DNA of 64,000 bases from an uncultured Bacteroides sp. (lineage in GTDB: Bacteria; Bacteroidota; Bacteroidia; Bacteroidales; UBA932). The first letter of the stretch is position 1. Every line of letters starts with the position of its first letter. The stretch covers positions 76,302 through 140,301 of the forward strand of contig UREV01000002.1 of the NCBI GenBank assembly GCA_900546925.1, in the 5' to 3' direction. A program made the translations under genes and the position numbers. Under the pieces are notes generated by a model, which was given only the letters and a program-made list of their open reading frames with translations, was not told where the DNA came from and ran no database searches. Below, piece after piece: positions 16,329 to 25,143 of this stretch.

Positions 16329-17153
16329 TTAAGCGAAAATGAGAATCACGAAAGCGGCGAGGAGGCAATAGATTGAGAACCAGACCAGTTTGGCGCGTTT
16401 CACCAGTTCGACCATGACCTTGCAAGAGAAAAGTCCGGCGCCGAAAGCACCGATGAAGCCCATCAGGAGCGGAAGGAATCCCACCCCAGGAGCTGCCGCC
16501 GTCTCGCCTATTCCTTTTATTATGGTCAATGCCTGTTCACCTATGATAGGAACAAGTACCATGAGGAAGGAGAACTGTGCCATTACATCTCTACGTACGC
16601 CGCAGATAAGACCTGTAGCGATGGTAGTTCCTGATCTGGAGAGACCTGGAGCCACTGCACATGCCTGTCCAAGACCTACGACGGCAGCCTGAAGATACGA
16701 AATGCCATTTCTATGCGTATTCTCAGAACGAGACGAAGACATTGACCTGAACCTGCCGGACTGGTCGGACAAAAACAACAGGATGGCAGTGATAATCAGG
16801 CAGACAGCGACGGTGAACAGATTCTCACCGAACAAGCCCTCCACCTGGTCCTTGAAGAACAGACCCACGATGGCGATAGGAATCATGGATACGCAAATCT
16901 TCAGGACATAATCAGTCTCATCATTATATTTGAACTGGAAAAATCCTTTCAGAAGTTTCCAAATCGCGCTCCAGAACACTACGATGGTACTTAATACGGT
17001 AGCGAAATGCACTGTCACCGTAAAATCGAGAAAACCCTCTGACTCTACGCCGAGCAGTTCTCTGAAAATCATCAGATGTCCGCTGCTGCTGACAGGTAAA
17101 AATTCCGTAAGTCCCTGAACTATACCTAAAAGAAGTGCCTGTAACCAACTCAT
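16329..17153 (-). CDS. uppP: Undecaprenyl-diphosphatase
   Basis: A 274-residue polytopic membrane enzyme that recycles the lipid carrier of peptidoglycan and O-antigen synthesis by dephosphorylating C55-PP. The BacA/UppP motifs are visible: LGIVQGLTEFLPVSSSGHL near the start and the second PGLSRSGTT motif near residue 170. Length and about eight hydrophobic segments fit the family. It lies 2 bp after the DUF3098 gene; the ftsX-DUF3098-uppP order is common in Bacteroidales. Confidence 0.95.
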   Translation of the reverse strand: MSWLQALLLGIVQGLTEFLPVSSSGHLMIFRELLGVESEGFLDFTVTVHFATVLSTIVVFWSAIWKLLKGFFQFKYNDETDYVLKICVSMIPIAIVGLFFKDQVEGLFGENLFTVAVCLIITAILLFLSDQSGRFRSMSSSRSENTHRNGISYLQAAVVGLGQACAVAPGLSRSGTTIATGLICGVRRDVMAQFSFLMVLVPIIGEQALTIIKGIGETAAAPGVGFLPLLMGFIGAFGAGLFSCKVMVELVKRAKLVWFSIYCLLAAFVILIFA

Positions 17154-17155
17154 GA

Positions 17156-17413
17156 CTATTCCTCCTTACCTTTTTTAGGTGCCTTCATGATGGCAGCGAT
17201 TTCGATGATGATACCACAGAGGATAACGATCGGAGCCGCCACGAGACGCCTGAAATCAAACATGTCGTAATTGAAGACAGCCGGATCTTTACTGCCGCCG
17301 CCTGTCATCAGGATATAACCTGCTATCATAACCAAAAGTCCGCAAAGGAGCAGTTTTAGCCCCTGCGGCGTAATCGCCATCTTATTCTTTTCCATATTAA
17401 CTGTAAAGTTCAT
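17156..17413 (-). CDS. DUF3098 small membrane protein
   Basis: An 85-residue protein with two transmembrane helices (about 17-35 and 53-72) separated by a loop TGGGSKDPAVFNYDMFDFRR, the pattern of DUF3098. Function is not known. It overlaps the end of ftsX by 17 bp and is followed 2 bp later by uppP, suggesting translational coupling and an envelope role. An alternative start at residue 7 is possible. Confidence 0.85.
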   Translation of the reverse strand: MNFTVNMEKNKMAITPQGLKLLLCGLLVMIAGYILMTGGGSKDPAVFNYDMFDFRRLVAAPIVILCGIIIEIAAIMKAPKKGKEE

Positions 17414-18275
17414 CTTTAGTGAGAGACACCAGACGATTGACCACGAAATATGTGCTCAGTACACATATGATTAATCCGGATGCCACCACTATACCCATAA
17501 CTATAAGTAATCTTTCCAAAGTGAAAATCTCGAACAACTGGCTGAATTCCGTACGGATGAAGAACAGAATGCCCACCAGCATGATAAGGGCCAGCACAGA
17601 CGAGAACAGACCGAGGAATGCAGCTCTCACGAGGAACGGTCCCCTGATGAAAGAACGAGTCGCACCGACAAGCTTCATCGTATGCACAGTGAATCTCTTC
17701 GCATACACTGTAAGTCGCATCGTATTATTAATCAGCACGAAAGATATAAACATCATCAATGCGATGAAAATACCCAATACCGCCGATATCTTGCTCAGAT
17801 TCGCATTCAGCGCATCTACGAGAGACTGCTGATACACCACTTCATCCACAAGTGGACTTGATGAAATTTTCGTTTCAATGATTTTCAGACTGTCCGGTGC
17901 CACATAGGCCGCATCCAGAGAGACACTCACGGAAACCGGAACAGGCGAAGACTGGAACACACTCAGGAAATCCTTCCCCAACATGCTTTCCATCTCCTTC
18001 TCGCCCTGCGCCTTGGAAACGAAGACCGAACTCCGCACGAATTTCATGGAATCCAAAGTCTCTTTATAGGCCAATGCCTCATTATCAGAGACTTCCGGTT
18101 TCATAATAACGGAAATCTGCATGCTCTCCTTAAAATAATCCGAGACGCTCTTGGTGTTTACCAGCAGCATGCTCGCCACCCCGACCAGCAAAAGCACAAG
18201 GCTGATACTGATTACCGATGACAAGTAAGCATTCGCCAGACGGCGGCGCATAAGTCTGCTTTCGTTCTGAGCCAT
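17397..18275 (-). CDS. ftsX: Cell division protein FtsX
   Basis: The 292-residue ABC-transporter-like permease has a cytosolic N-terminus (MAQNESRLMRRRLANAYLSS), one transmembrane helix, an extracytoplasmic domain (about 50-160) and three further helices, with LVGATRSFIRGPFL in the FtsX permease core. With FtsE it controls peptidoglycan hydrolases at the divisome. ftsE is not adjacent, as is common in this phylum. It begins the ftsX-DUF3098-uppP-lpxH operon and diverges from the GT5-like gene at 18383. Confidence 0.92.
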   Translation of the reverse strand: MAQNESRLMRRRLANAYLSSVISISLVLLLVGVASMLLVNTKSVSDYFKESMQISVIMKPEVSDNEALAYKETLDSMKFVRSSVFVSKAQGEKEMESMLGKDFLSVFQSSPVPVSVSVSLDAAYVAPDSLKIIETKISSSPLVDEVVYQQSLVDALNANLSKISAVLGIFIALMMFISFVLINNTMRLTVYAKRFTVHTMKLVGATRSFIRGPFLVRAAFLGLFSSVLALIMLVGILFFIRTEFSQLFEIFTLERLLIVMGIVVASGLIICVLSTYFVVNRLVSLTKDELYS

Positions 18276-18344
18276 ACAAATAAGCGATAATACACCAAAT
18301 TGACCCCAAAGATAAGCATTTATCGAAATATGAAAAAAAATTCT

Positions 18345-18352
18345 TAACTTTG
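18345..18352 (+). promoter_or_regulatory. -7 element before the GT5-like gene
   Basis: TAACTTTG matches TAnnTTTG, 30 bp before the ATG at 18383. No clear TTTG box is seen at 19 nt. Confidence 0.5.
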
Positions 18353-18382
18353 TAGATAATTAAAATTAAAAAGTATCATCAG

Positions 18383-19192
18383 ATGGGCGAGAAAATCCTG
18401 TTCGTCAACTCGGAAATCTTTCCTTATTTACCTGAGAGTCCGATAGCAGATATCGGGAGATACCTTCCACAGGGCATTCAGGAGCGCAAGAAAGAAATCA
18501 GATCGTTCATGCCGAAGTACGGCTGCATCAACGAACGCAAAAACCAGCTTCATGAAGTTATCAGGTTGTCTGGAATGAACATAATCATCAACGATGTAGA
18601 CAGGCCTCTTGTAATCAAGGTAGCCTCGATTTCTGCTGCCCGAATGCAGGTCTACTTCATCGACAACGAGGATTATTTCAAAAGAAAGCAAATCGACCGG
18701 GATGATGACGGTAATTTCTTCAACGATAACGGCGAAAGAGCCATCTTCTTCGCAAGAGGTGTTCTCGAGACCGTAAAGAAACTGCGTTGGGCTCCTGACG
18801 TTATCCACTGCCAGGGATGGATTACACAGATTCTTCCGCTCTATCTCAAGAAGATGTATAAAGACGATCCTATTTTCGCCAACAGCAAGATCGTATTGTC
18901 CATCTACGACGACATGCCCGAGAAGTTCGACGAAGAACTTTCCAGACTCGTAAAGTACGGAGACATAACGGATAACGACATCCCTCTGCTTGCAGACCCT
19001 ACTGGCATAAATCTTGCTAAAACTGCCGTGCAGTATTCTGATGGGGTAATTATAGGTTCCGAAGGCGTGGACAACGAACTCATAGAATACAGCCGGGGTC
19101 TCGGACTTCCGGTTCTGCCTTACGACGGAAAGTCCATCGAAGACGGAACATACTTCGATGCTTATAACAGTTTTTACGACAAGTTAGGATGA
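18383..19192 (+). CDS. Starch/glycogen synthase-like N-terminal half (GT5 fold, probably non-catalytic)
   Basis: A 269-residue protein aligned with the first Rossmann domain of GT5 glycogen synthases: ILFVNSEIFPYLPES at the start, FMPKYGCIN, AARMQVYFIDNEDYF, APDVIHCQGWITQILPLYL. The second domain, with the catalytic Glu region, is absent. The ADP-glucose-binding KTGGL motif is replaced by PESPIADIG. A protein of this size and N-terminus is conserved across Bacteroidales, usually beside a DUF4270 gene as here (4-bp overlap). It may be a regulatory or scaffold relative; catalytic activity is doubtful. Confidence 0.8.
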   Translation: MGEKILFVNSEIFPYLPESPIADIGRYLPQGIQERKKEIRSFMPKYGCINERKNQLHEVIRLSGMNIIINDVDRPLVIKVASISAARMQVYFIDNEDYFKRKQIDRDDDGNFFNDNGERAIFFARGVLETVKKLRWAPDVIHCQGWITQILPLYLKKMYKDDPIFANSKIVLSIYDDMPEKFDEELSRLVKYGDITDNDIPLLADPTGINLAKTAVQYSDGVIIGSEGVDNELIEYSRGLGLPVLPYDGKSIEDGTYFDAYNSFYDKLG

Positions 19193-20805
19193 GTTTTTCA
19201 ATAAAACCATGTCTGCTGGCCATCACAGCGGTAGCCGGCATTTTAAGTGCCTGTGTCAATGAGAACAAATCTCTCGGAGAATCATTGATCCCAAACAGCC
19301 AGAAATACACGATCTATACGGCGTCATTTCCGATCGAGGAAATGAGCCAGCAGATGGCGGACAGTCTTTCTGCGTACAGCATGTACAGATTTACGGTGGG
19401 AGCGGTGAGAGACGAGGCGTTCGGACTTTCTACCAGATCGGCCGCGTTCACACTCGTACCGGTAAACGACACATTGAACTTCGGAACCAACACGAAATTC
19501 CGCCAGTTCCATTTCTCCGCAGTGAAAGACACATTGTCTTACGCAGATGAGGCGCAGCGCTACATTCTTCAGAATATAAACGTCTATGAACTCGACAAAG
19601 CCATAGACTACAAGAAGTTATATCCTGAGATTTCATATACGAAAAAACGTATCACTGACGGCATTCCTGTCTATAACGGAAACGACTCACTCTCTTTCAA
19701 CTTCAGCAAGGAGTTCGGTGAAAAGTTCTTGACTATCAAGCAGGAAGACCTGGATACTATGCCGAATTACACGAAGAGATTCCCGGGGATCGTCCTCACA
19801 GTGGATGAGCCAGCAGGAAACGGAGGCCGAATAAACATGTTCAGGCTTCCTATCGACGTGCAGAACGGATATATCTACGGAAGCTGCGCAGAGCTGAAGA
19901 TTACAGCAGACTACGGAGACAGGAAACAGGTGGACACATCGTTCACATTCTACTTCGGACCGGTTCAGATGTATGATCTCGCAGGCGTGACCACTACCAG
20001 CGTCACTTCACAGACACAGATTGCCTTCGACATGACTACTCATGAGAGCAAGGGCAAGGCAGGAAAAGTGGATAAGGTGGCTTATCTGGAAGGCGGACGC
20101 GGACTGAAACCTGTCATTTCAGCAGAAGGTCTCAGAAACCTCGCCATCGACGAAATAGCGAAACATACGGACAATCCGACATCGGCAGTAATCTGCAAGG
20201 CTACGCTTGTACTTCCGTTTGAGTTCCCTGAGAATTACAAAGAGATATATAAGTATCCTACGATGATCAGCCCGACCTGTCTTATCGTGACAGATACGAC
20301 TATGACATTCGCAGGCATCACCGACTCCAGTGCTTCAGATGAGGACCAGGGAAACATCAACAGGTCCACATGCCGTTATACTCCGGACATTTCTCATCAT
20401 ATTCAGGAACTTATAAAGATTACTGACGAGAAGAAAATCCACGACTATGATGTATGGCTCCTTGCCATGGCGACTGAAATAGTTTCCAATGCCCAGGCTT
20501 CGACTTCTTCAGAGATGGACGACTACTATCAGAATCTGATGTATGCGAACTACTACAACAGCATGTACGGCGGATATGGTTACGGTGGATACGGCTATGG
20601 CTATAACAGTTACTATAACAACAACTATTATAACTACATGATGCTCCAGTCCATGTATTCTCAGTCATCTTCCGGCAGCACCACGAAGTCAGCTACCATG
20701 ATGGACTTCCACCGCTACTACAAGGCCATTTTCCACGGCCCTGGTGCTGAGAAGGACGTGCCGATGTTCAAGTTTACTTACGCTATTCCTAAGACCGTAG
20801 AATAA
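19189..20805 (+). CDS. DUF4270 family lipoprotein
   Basis: A 538-residue lipoprotein: signal peptide with lipobox SAC and lipidated Cys at residue 22 (ILSACVNENK). The beta-rich body matches DUF4270, found across Bacteroidota and of unknown function. Near residues 440-490 is an unusual Tyr/Gly/Asn stretch (YGGYGYGGYGYGYNSYYNNN) and a Ser-rich run. The start overlaps the stop of the GT5-like gene by 4 bp (ATGA), so the two are coupled. A strong terminator follows. Confidence 0.88.
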   Translation: MSFSIKPCLLAITAVAGILSACVNENKSLGESLIPNSQKYTIYTASFPIEEMSQQMADSLSAYSMYRFTVGAVRDEAFGLSTRSAAFTLVPVNDTLNFGTNTKFRQFHFSAVKDTLSYADEAQRYILQNINVYELDKAIDYKKLYPEISYTKKRITDGIPVYNGNDSLSFNFSKEFGEKFLTIKQEDLDTMPNYTKRFPGIVLTVDEPAGNGGRINMFRLPIDVQNGYIYGSCAELKITADYGDRKQVDTSFTFYFGPVQMYDLAGVTTTSVTSQTQIAFDMTTHESKGKAGKVDKVAYLEGGRGLKPVISAEGLRNLAIDEIAKHTDNPTSAVICKATLVLPFEFPENYKEIYKYPTMISPTCLIVTDTTMTFAGITDSSASDEDQGNINRSTCRYTPDISHHIQELIKITDEKKIHDYDVWLLAMATEIVSNAQASTSSEMDDYYQNLMYANYYNSMYGGYGYGGYGYGYNSYYNNNYYNYMMLQSMYSQSSSGSTTKSATMMDFHRYYKAIFHGPGAEKDVPMFKFTYAIPKTVE

Positions 20806-20860
20806 CAGAAATAAGCGACAGTCTGGGCAAAACCCGTCAGACGTTGTAACAGAAAAGACA

Positions 20861-20896
20861 ACCCCGGAAACCATAACAGTTTCCGGGGTATTTTTT
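20861..20896 (+). terminator. Intrinsic terminator after the DUF4270 gene
   Basis: An 11-bp perfect stem (ACCCCGGAAAC / GTTTCCGGGGT), a 7-nt loop, then A and six T. It ends the GT5-like/DUF4270 transcript. Confidence 0.85.
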
Positions 20897-20973
20897 CGTC
20901 TCCTATGTTGCTTCGGAAAGGTGCGCCAGCTTCGAAAAGCCAACCCGGCAAACCTCGCCGGAAGACAACAAAA

Positions 20974-20999
20974 AAGAGGACATCCAAAGACATCCTCTT
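20974..20999 (-). terminator. Intrinsic terminator after acpP
   Basis: AAGAGGA and TCCTCTT form a stem followed on the minus strand by a T-rich run. It lies 20 bp past the acpP stop. Confidence 0.65.
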
Positions 21000-21018
21000 G
21001 TGCTAAAGTTAAGCGCTA

Positions 21019-21267
21019 TTATTTGTTAGCTACTTTCTCTTCAACGTAGTTTACAGCGTCAGCCACTGTTGCGATCTTGCTTGCATCCTCATCTGGGATC
21101 TTGATTCCGAATACTCTTTCGAATTCCATAAGAAGCTCGACAGTATCGAGAGAATCTGCACCGAGATCGTTTGTGAAGTTAGCGGTCTCAGTAACCTCTG
21201 ATTCCTCTGCTCCAAGCTTGTCAACGATGATGGCTTTCACCTGTTTTACGATTTCTTCGTGTGACAT
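21019..21267 (-). CDS. acpP: Acyl carrier protein
   Basis: The 82-residue acidic protein has the 4'-phosphopantetheine attachment motif LGADSLDTVEL, with Ser39. It carries growing acyl chains in fatty acid and lipid A synthesis. In many Bacteroidales acpP is followed by fabF and rnc; here a terminator and then the converging DUF4270 gene follow, so acpP is monocistronic. A near-consensus -7 box (TTACTTTG on the minus strand, 21324-21331) lies about 57 bp upstream. Confidence 0.97.
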   Translation of the reverse strand: MSHEEIVKQVKAIIVDKLGAEESEVTETANFTNDLGADSLDTVELLMEFERVFGIKIPDEDASKIATVADAVNYVEEKVANK

Positions 21268-21323
21268 AATTGAATAATTTATTAAGTTTATGATTTATAA
21301 TACACTATTCACATATTATTACG

Positions 21324-21331
21324 CAAAGTAA
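21324..21331 (-). promoter_or_regulatory. Near-consensus -7 element for acpP
   Basis: TTACTTTG differs from TAnnTTTG at one position and is placed about 57 bp before the acpP start. Confidence 0.35.
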
Positions 21332-21347
21332 ATAAAAAAAACCGAGA

Positions 21348-22142
21348 TTATGAAACTTTTTCTTCCAAATCAGACTCCCGATGTCCCTTTTGGCTCAGTT
21401 TCCACCATATTCTCAAGCCATTAATCGAATTAAGCAAATAGAAAGAATACTTGATGACCATCACTACAGTATAGCTCGAATCCGCCGACGCCATGGCCTT
21501 TCCGGACCACAGGAACACCGAAAATACATTCACGAGAATCCATACATACCACTGTTCCATATAAGCCAGCGACATAAGAATCTGTCCCAGCACATTCAGC
21601 ACGAAAACCAACGCGTCGAACAAAATAATCGCATGGAAACCGTCTGAAATATCACTGCCGAACCAGCACAGCACATAATATGCCACAGCAGTCCCGGCCA
21701 GGAAAACCCCGACAGTGAGCGCCGCGCTGCCCCTGGTGAGCCTACGAGCCCGCACCTTGGCCTTGGAATCCGCACCACGCTTTCTCCACTGCCACCAACC
21801 GACGAACTGCATCGGCAGGAAATAAAACGCATGCAGCGCGAAATTACCCCAGACCGGATCACCTCCAGGCTGAATACTGCTGTCGAACGCCACCACCGAC
21901 GCTATCGTCACATCGATGACCCCGAACAGAAACGTCAGGATATTGCCGTTCGCCGACAGCACGGTATTCACCACCCCGGCAAGAGCCCCGACACTTGCAA
22001 AAATCAGCATAAACTGCCGTGCACCAGGCTGTTGCAACTTATACACATTCGTCACAGCCACAGCCACCAGCATACCTATAAGAATAAAGGCATTGAACCA
22101 GAGGTTAAACTTTTTCTCATTGATCTTCATCATATTCCTCAT
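21348..22142 (-). CDS. pnuC: PnuC-family vitamin (nicotinamide riboside or thiamine) transporter
   Basis: A 264-residue membrane protein with about seven or eight hydrophobic segments and the family signatures FLPMQFVGWWQWRKR and AYMEQWYVWILVNVFSV. PnuC proteins take up nicotinamide riboside or related vitamins by facilitated diffusion. The substrate is not evident: no riboswitch is visible upstream, since the gene overlaps the end of uvrC by 26 bp. The central loop has a basic run (KAKVRARRLTRG). Confidence 0.8.
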   Translation of the reverse strand: MRNMMKINEKKFNLWFNAFILIGMLVAVAVTNVYKLQQPGARQFMLIFASVGALAGVVNTVLSANGNILTFLFGVIDVTIASVVAFDSSIQPGGDPVWGNFALHAFYFLPMQFVGWWQWRKRGADSKAKVRARRLTRGSAALTVGVFLAGTAVAYYVLCWFGSDISDGFHAIILFDALVFVLNVLGQILMSLAYMEQWYVWILVNVFSVFLWSGKAMASADSSYTVVMVIKYSFYLLNSINGLRIWWKLSQKGHRESDLEEKVS

Positions 22143-23925
22143 TTAATTCATTGTGAATGCGCTCCGCGAGCTCCCGCCGGCCCAAAAACTCCGCAAGATC
22201 CTCGACCGTCGCCGCCGCAATCCTCGGCACGCTCCCATAATGTATCAGCAACCGCTTCTCCGTCTGCTCGCCCACCCCTTTTATTCGGGTCAATGCCGAT
22301 TCGATCTGGCTCTTGCTCCTGAGGCTCCGGTGGAAAGTGATACCAAACCTGTGGGCCTCGTCTCTGATCCGCTGAAGTACCTTCAGAGCAGCTGAGTTTC
22401 TGTCAATGAATAAGGGATATGGATCTCCTACACGGATAACTTCCTCCAGCCGTTTGGCAAGACCTATAACGGTAAGCTTGTCAGTCAGACCGAGTTCCGC
22501 CAGCGCCTGATATGCGAAATCCAGCTGTCCTTTACCTCCGTCTATCACGACGAGCTGCGGGAGGTCATCCGGATCCTCCCTAAGCATCCTCGAATACCGG
22601 CGGTTCACGACCTCCTTCATGGAAGCATAGTCATTGGCACCTATAACGGTCTTAATCTTGAACTTGCGATAATCTTTCTTGGACGGAACGCCATTACGGA
22701 ACACCACGCAGGAAGCCACCGGATTAGTACCCTGGATATTGGAGTTGTCGAAACACTCCATGTGAACAGGCAGCACATCCATTCCGAGAGCCTTCTTCAG
22801 GTCCTCCAAGACCATATTCCGGTATTGGTCAGGATCAGTATGCTCCTTCTGACGTATAGAGTTGAACTGGAACTCCTTGGCGTTCTTCGTACTTAGCTCC
22901 AGCAAAGCCATCTTGTCGCCTTTTACAGGGATTCTGAACGTCACGCCGTCCATTTCCACATCAGGAAGGAAAGGCACAATCACCTCCCCGGAAATCTTGC
23001 CGAACTTAGACTCTATTTCAGCTATAAATTCACTGAGCACAGCCTCCTGCTCCTCCTCGATATTCATCTTGAACCCAAGATTCAAAGACTGGATAATGGA
23101 ACCGCTGCGTACACGCATGAAGTTACCGAACGCCTCGTTCGAATCGGTTATAAGCGAGAAAACATCGGCATTGGTCCCGACCGCAGAGGTTATGACAGAC
23201 TTGGCGTAGTGCTTCTGGAGCGACTCCATTTTTTGCTTGTACTCCTGCGCCTGCTCGAACTCCAATCGGTCGGCAGCCTCTAACATCAACTGCTTATAAT
23301 GCTGTATAATGGCATTGGCATCACCCTTCAGGAGACTCACGATCTCCTCGATCTGGGCGTTATACTCCTTCAGCGAGACCTTTCCGACGCAGCATCCACC
23401 GCAACGCCCGATATGGAAATCCAGGCACGGGCGGAACTTTTTGCGGATAATCGCGTCCGAAGTAATCTTGTTGTTGCACGAACGGATTTTATAGGTCTCC
23501 GAAAAGAACTCCAGCAGATTCCTGGCGTGCATCACTGAACTGTACGGGCCGAAATAGCGGTTTCCCTTCACGATCCGTCGTGTCAGATAAACCTTCGGGA
23601 ACTCATCTCCCGTCACGCAAATCCACGGATAAGTCTTGGAATCCTTCAGCAGGATATTGTACTTCGGCTTATACTGCTTGATCAGATTATTTTCCAGCAG
23701 CAAGGCATCCGCCTCGGTATCCACCACCGAATACTGGGCATCGGCGATTTTGGACACAAGGATACGCGTCTTCGTGTTAAGCCGCTCAGGAGCAACGAAA
23801 TACTGCGCCACCCTCTTATGCAGATCCTTGGCCTTGCCCACATATATGACAATCCCCTCGGAGTCATAATATCTGTAAACTCCGGGGGAATGTGGAAATA
23901 GTGCTATTTTTTCGCGTACTGTCAA
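22117..23925 (-). CDS. uvrC: Excinuclease ABC subunit C
   Basis: A 602-residue nucleotide-excision-repair nuclease. The N-terminal GIY-YIG domain (about 13-90, GVYRYYDSEGIVIYVGKAKDL in the core), a UVR motif (about 205-240), the RNase H-like domain with the DxD-type motif near ECFDNSNIQGTNPVAS and VIDGGKGQL, and tandem HhH motifs (about 545-590, TRIKGVGEQTEKRLL) are all present. It cuts both sides of a lesion marked by UvrAB. It lies 19 bp after the TlpA-like gene. Confidence 0.96.
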   Translation of the reverse strand: MTVREKIALFPHSPGVYRYYDSEGIVIYVGKAKDLHKRVAQYFVAPERLNTKTRILVSKIADAQYSVVDTEADALLLENNLIKQYKPKYNILLKDSKTYPWICVTGDEFPKVYLTRRIVKGNRYFGPYSSVMHARNLLEFFSETYKIRSCNNKITSDAIIRKKFRPCLDFHIGRCGGCCVGKVSLKEYNAQIEEIVSLLKGDANAIIQHYKQLMLEAADRLEFEQAQEYKQKMESLQKHYAKSVITSAVGTNADVFSLITDSNEAFGNFMRVRSGSIIQSLNLGFKMNIEEEQEAVLSEFIAEIESKFGKISGEVIVPFLPDVEMDGVTFRIPVKGDKMALLELSTKNAKEFQFNSIRQKEHTDPDQYRNMVLEDLKKALGMDVLPVHMECFDNSNIQGTNPVASCVVFRNGVPSKKDYRKFKIKTVIGANDYASMKEVVNRRYSRMLREDPDDLPQLVVIDGGKGQLDFAYQALAELGLTDKLTVIGLAKRLEEVIRVGDPYPLFIDRNSAALKVLQRIRDEAHRFGITFHRSLRSKSQIESALTRIKGVGEQTEKRLLIHYGSVPRIAAATVEDLAEFLGRRELAERIHNELNEEYDEDQ

Positions 23926-23944
23926 TGTAATTTACTGACAATGT

Positions 23945-25030
23945 TTATTTTACGTATTTAGCTACTTCTTCTTCGATAGCATCGCCATAAAGACCTCTCT
24001 TTATGATAGTGCCGTCAGGTCCGAAAAGGACGATGTGAGGAATGCCCACGATACCGTAAATGTCGGTAGGAACATTCTTCGCATCGACGATCTGATTCCA
24101 GTTCACGTGATAAGCCTTGGCTGTGTCAATGCTCTCCTGCGCTGTCTTTTCCCAAACTGCCACGCTGAGGACATCGAAATTCTTTCCGTGATACTTGTCA
24201 TATACAGACTTCACATGAGGAATCGCACGTTTGCAAGGGCCGCACCATGATGCCCAGAAATCCACGAGGACATACTTGCCTTTGCCCACATAATCCGAGA
24301 GTTTCGCAACCTTGCCGTCCGGCTGAGGAATCGCGAAATCCGTGAACTGCATGCCTTCGGCAGTATTTTTTCTCGCGTCAATGCCTTTCTGCATAGACTC
24401 GATGAATGTGTTTCCGGCAGTAATGGTGGAATCGATTGTGTTTATCGCTGATTCGAGAGCCTCATCCTCGAGGTCTGAGTAGATGTTCTGGAGAGCATAG
24501 AGAGAAATGGCGTTGTCCTTGTTCTCTGCTATGGCATTCTTGTTGAAATCCAAGAACTTCTCGTTGAATGTGTTATAATACTCTTCCTGGAGAAGGTTCT
24601 TTTCATCTGCGGAGATTCCGGTGCTGTCTGCGATGGCGCGCATGTTGGTCCTGTACTCTGTCACATAAGCATTGACATCATTCACATATTTCTCGAAGCG
24701 GTCGTTAACAGAAGCTTTAGGGTTATTGGAAGCTCCTGAGAGTTCGCCTCCCACGAGGCTGAATGTGAGGACTGTTCCATCAGAGATGAAGTTAGTCATG
24801 GCATTGCCGGCCATGATGCGTCCGAATACATTCTTGGCAGCAGGTACTTCGATCTTGAATGAGCCGTTTTTGAGGGCTACGGTAGTATCGATGACATCAG
24901 GGATAACAATGCTTACTTCCTCAGGTGCTTCTGTGCCAGTGAATTTACCCTGAAGCGTGGTCTTGTCGGAAACTGATCTGCAGGCAACAGCAGCGGCTGC
25001 AGTCATCAGGAAAAGTGTTAATTTATTCAT
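23945..25030 (-). CDS. TlpA-like thioredoxin-fold lipoprotein with DUF4369-like N-terminus
   Basis: A 361-residue protein with a lipoprotein signal (Cys17 in AVACRS). Residues about 25-110 resemble the DUF4369 beta-sandwich common in Bacteroidota; about 120-215 is helical; from about 225 is a TlpA/AhpC-type thioredoxin fold with WCGPC (FWASWCGPCKRAIPHVKS) and a later cis-Pro region GIVGIPHIVLFG. It probably reduces or isomerises disulfides in the periplasm or at a membrane surface. It follows the rpsC terminator by about 65 bp and precedes uvrC by 19 bp. Confidence 0.88.
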   Translation of the reverse strand: MNKLTLFLMTAAAAVACRSVSDKTTLQGKFTGTEAPEEVSIVIPDVIDTTVALKNGSFKIEVPAAKNVFGRIMAGNAMTNFISDGTVLTFSLVGGELSGASNNPKASVNDRFEKYVNDVNAYVTEYRTNMRAIADSTGISADEKNLLQEEYYNTFNEKFLDFNKNAIAENKDNAISLYALQNIYSDLEDEALESAINTIDSTITAGNTFIESMQKGIDARKNTAEGMQFTDFAIPQPDGKVAKLSDYVGKGKYVLVDFWASWCGPCKRAIPHVKSVYDKYHGKNFDVLSVAVWEKTAQESIDTAKAYHVNWNQIVDAKNVPTDIYGIVGIPHIVLFGPDGTIIKRGLYGDAIEEEVAKYVK

Positions 25031-25093
25031 ATTGTGTAGATTTTATTTATCCAAATTTCTCAAATATAGGCATAAATCCTGAAAAAAGAAAAA

Positions 25094-25117
25094 GACTCGG
25101 CAGTTTCCTGTCGAGTC
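25094..25117 (-). terminator. Intrinsic terminator after rpsC (end of first ribosomal block)
   Basis: A 10-bp stem (GACTCGRCAG-type, one G-U pair) with a TTTC/GAAA loop, followed on the minus strand by TTTTTCTTTTTT. It lies 27 bp after the rpsC stop. This is where the S10-type transcript ends, where rplP would normally continue. Confidence 0.85.
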
Positions 25118-25143
25118 TGTCATATAGTGCTAAGACTGAAAAA

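Noticed and set aside
14564..25143. The segment inside the ribosomal cluster being a recent mobile element or genomic island
   Set aside because: All genes are ordinary Bacteroidales envelope or housekeeping genes; there is no integrase, transposase, attachment-site duplication or border tRNA.
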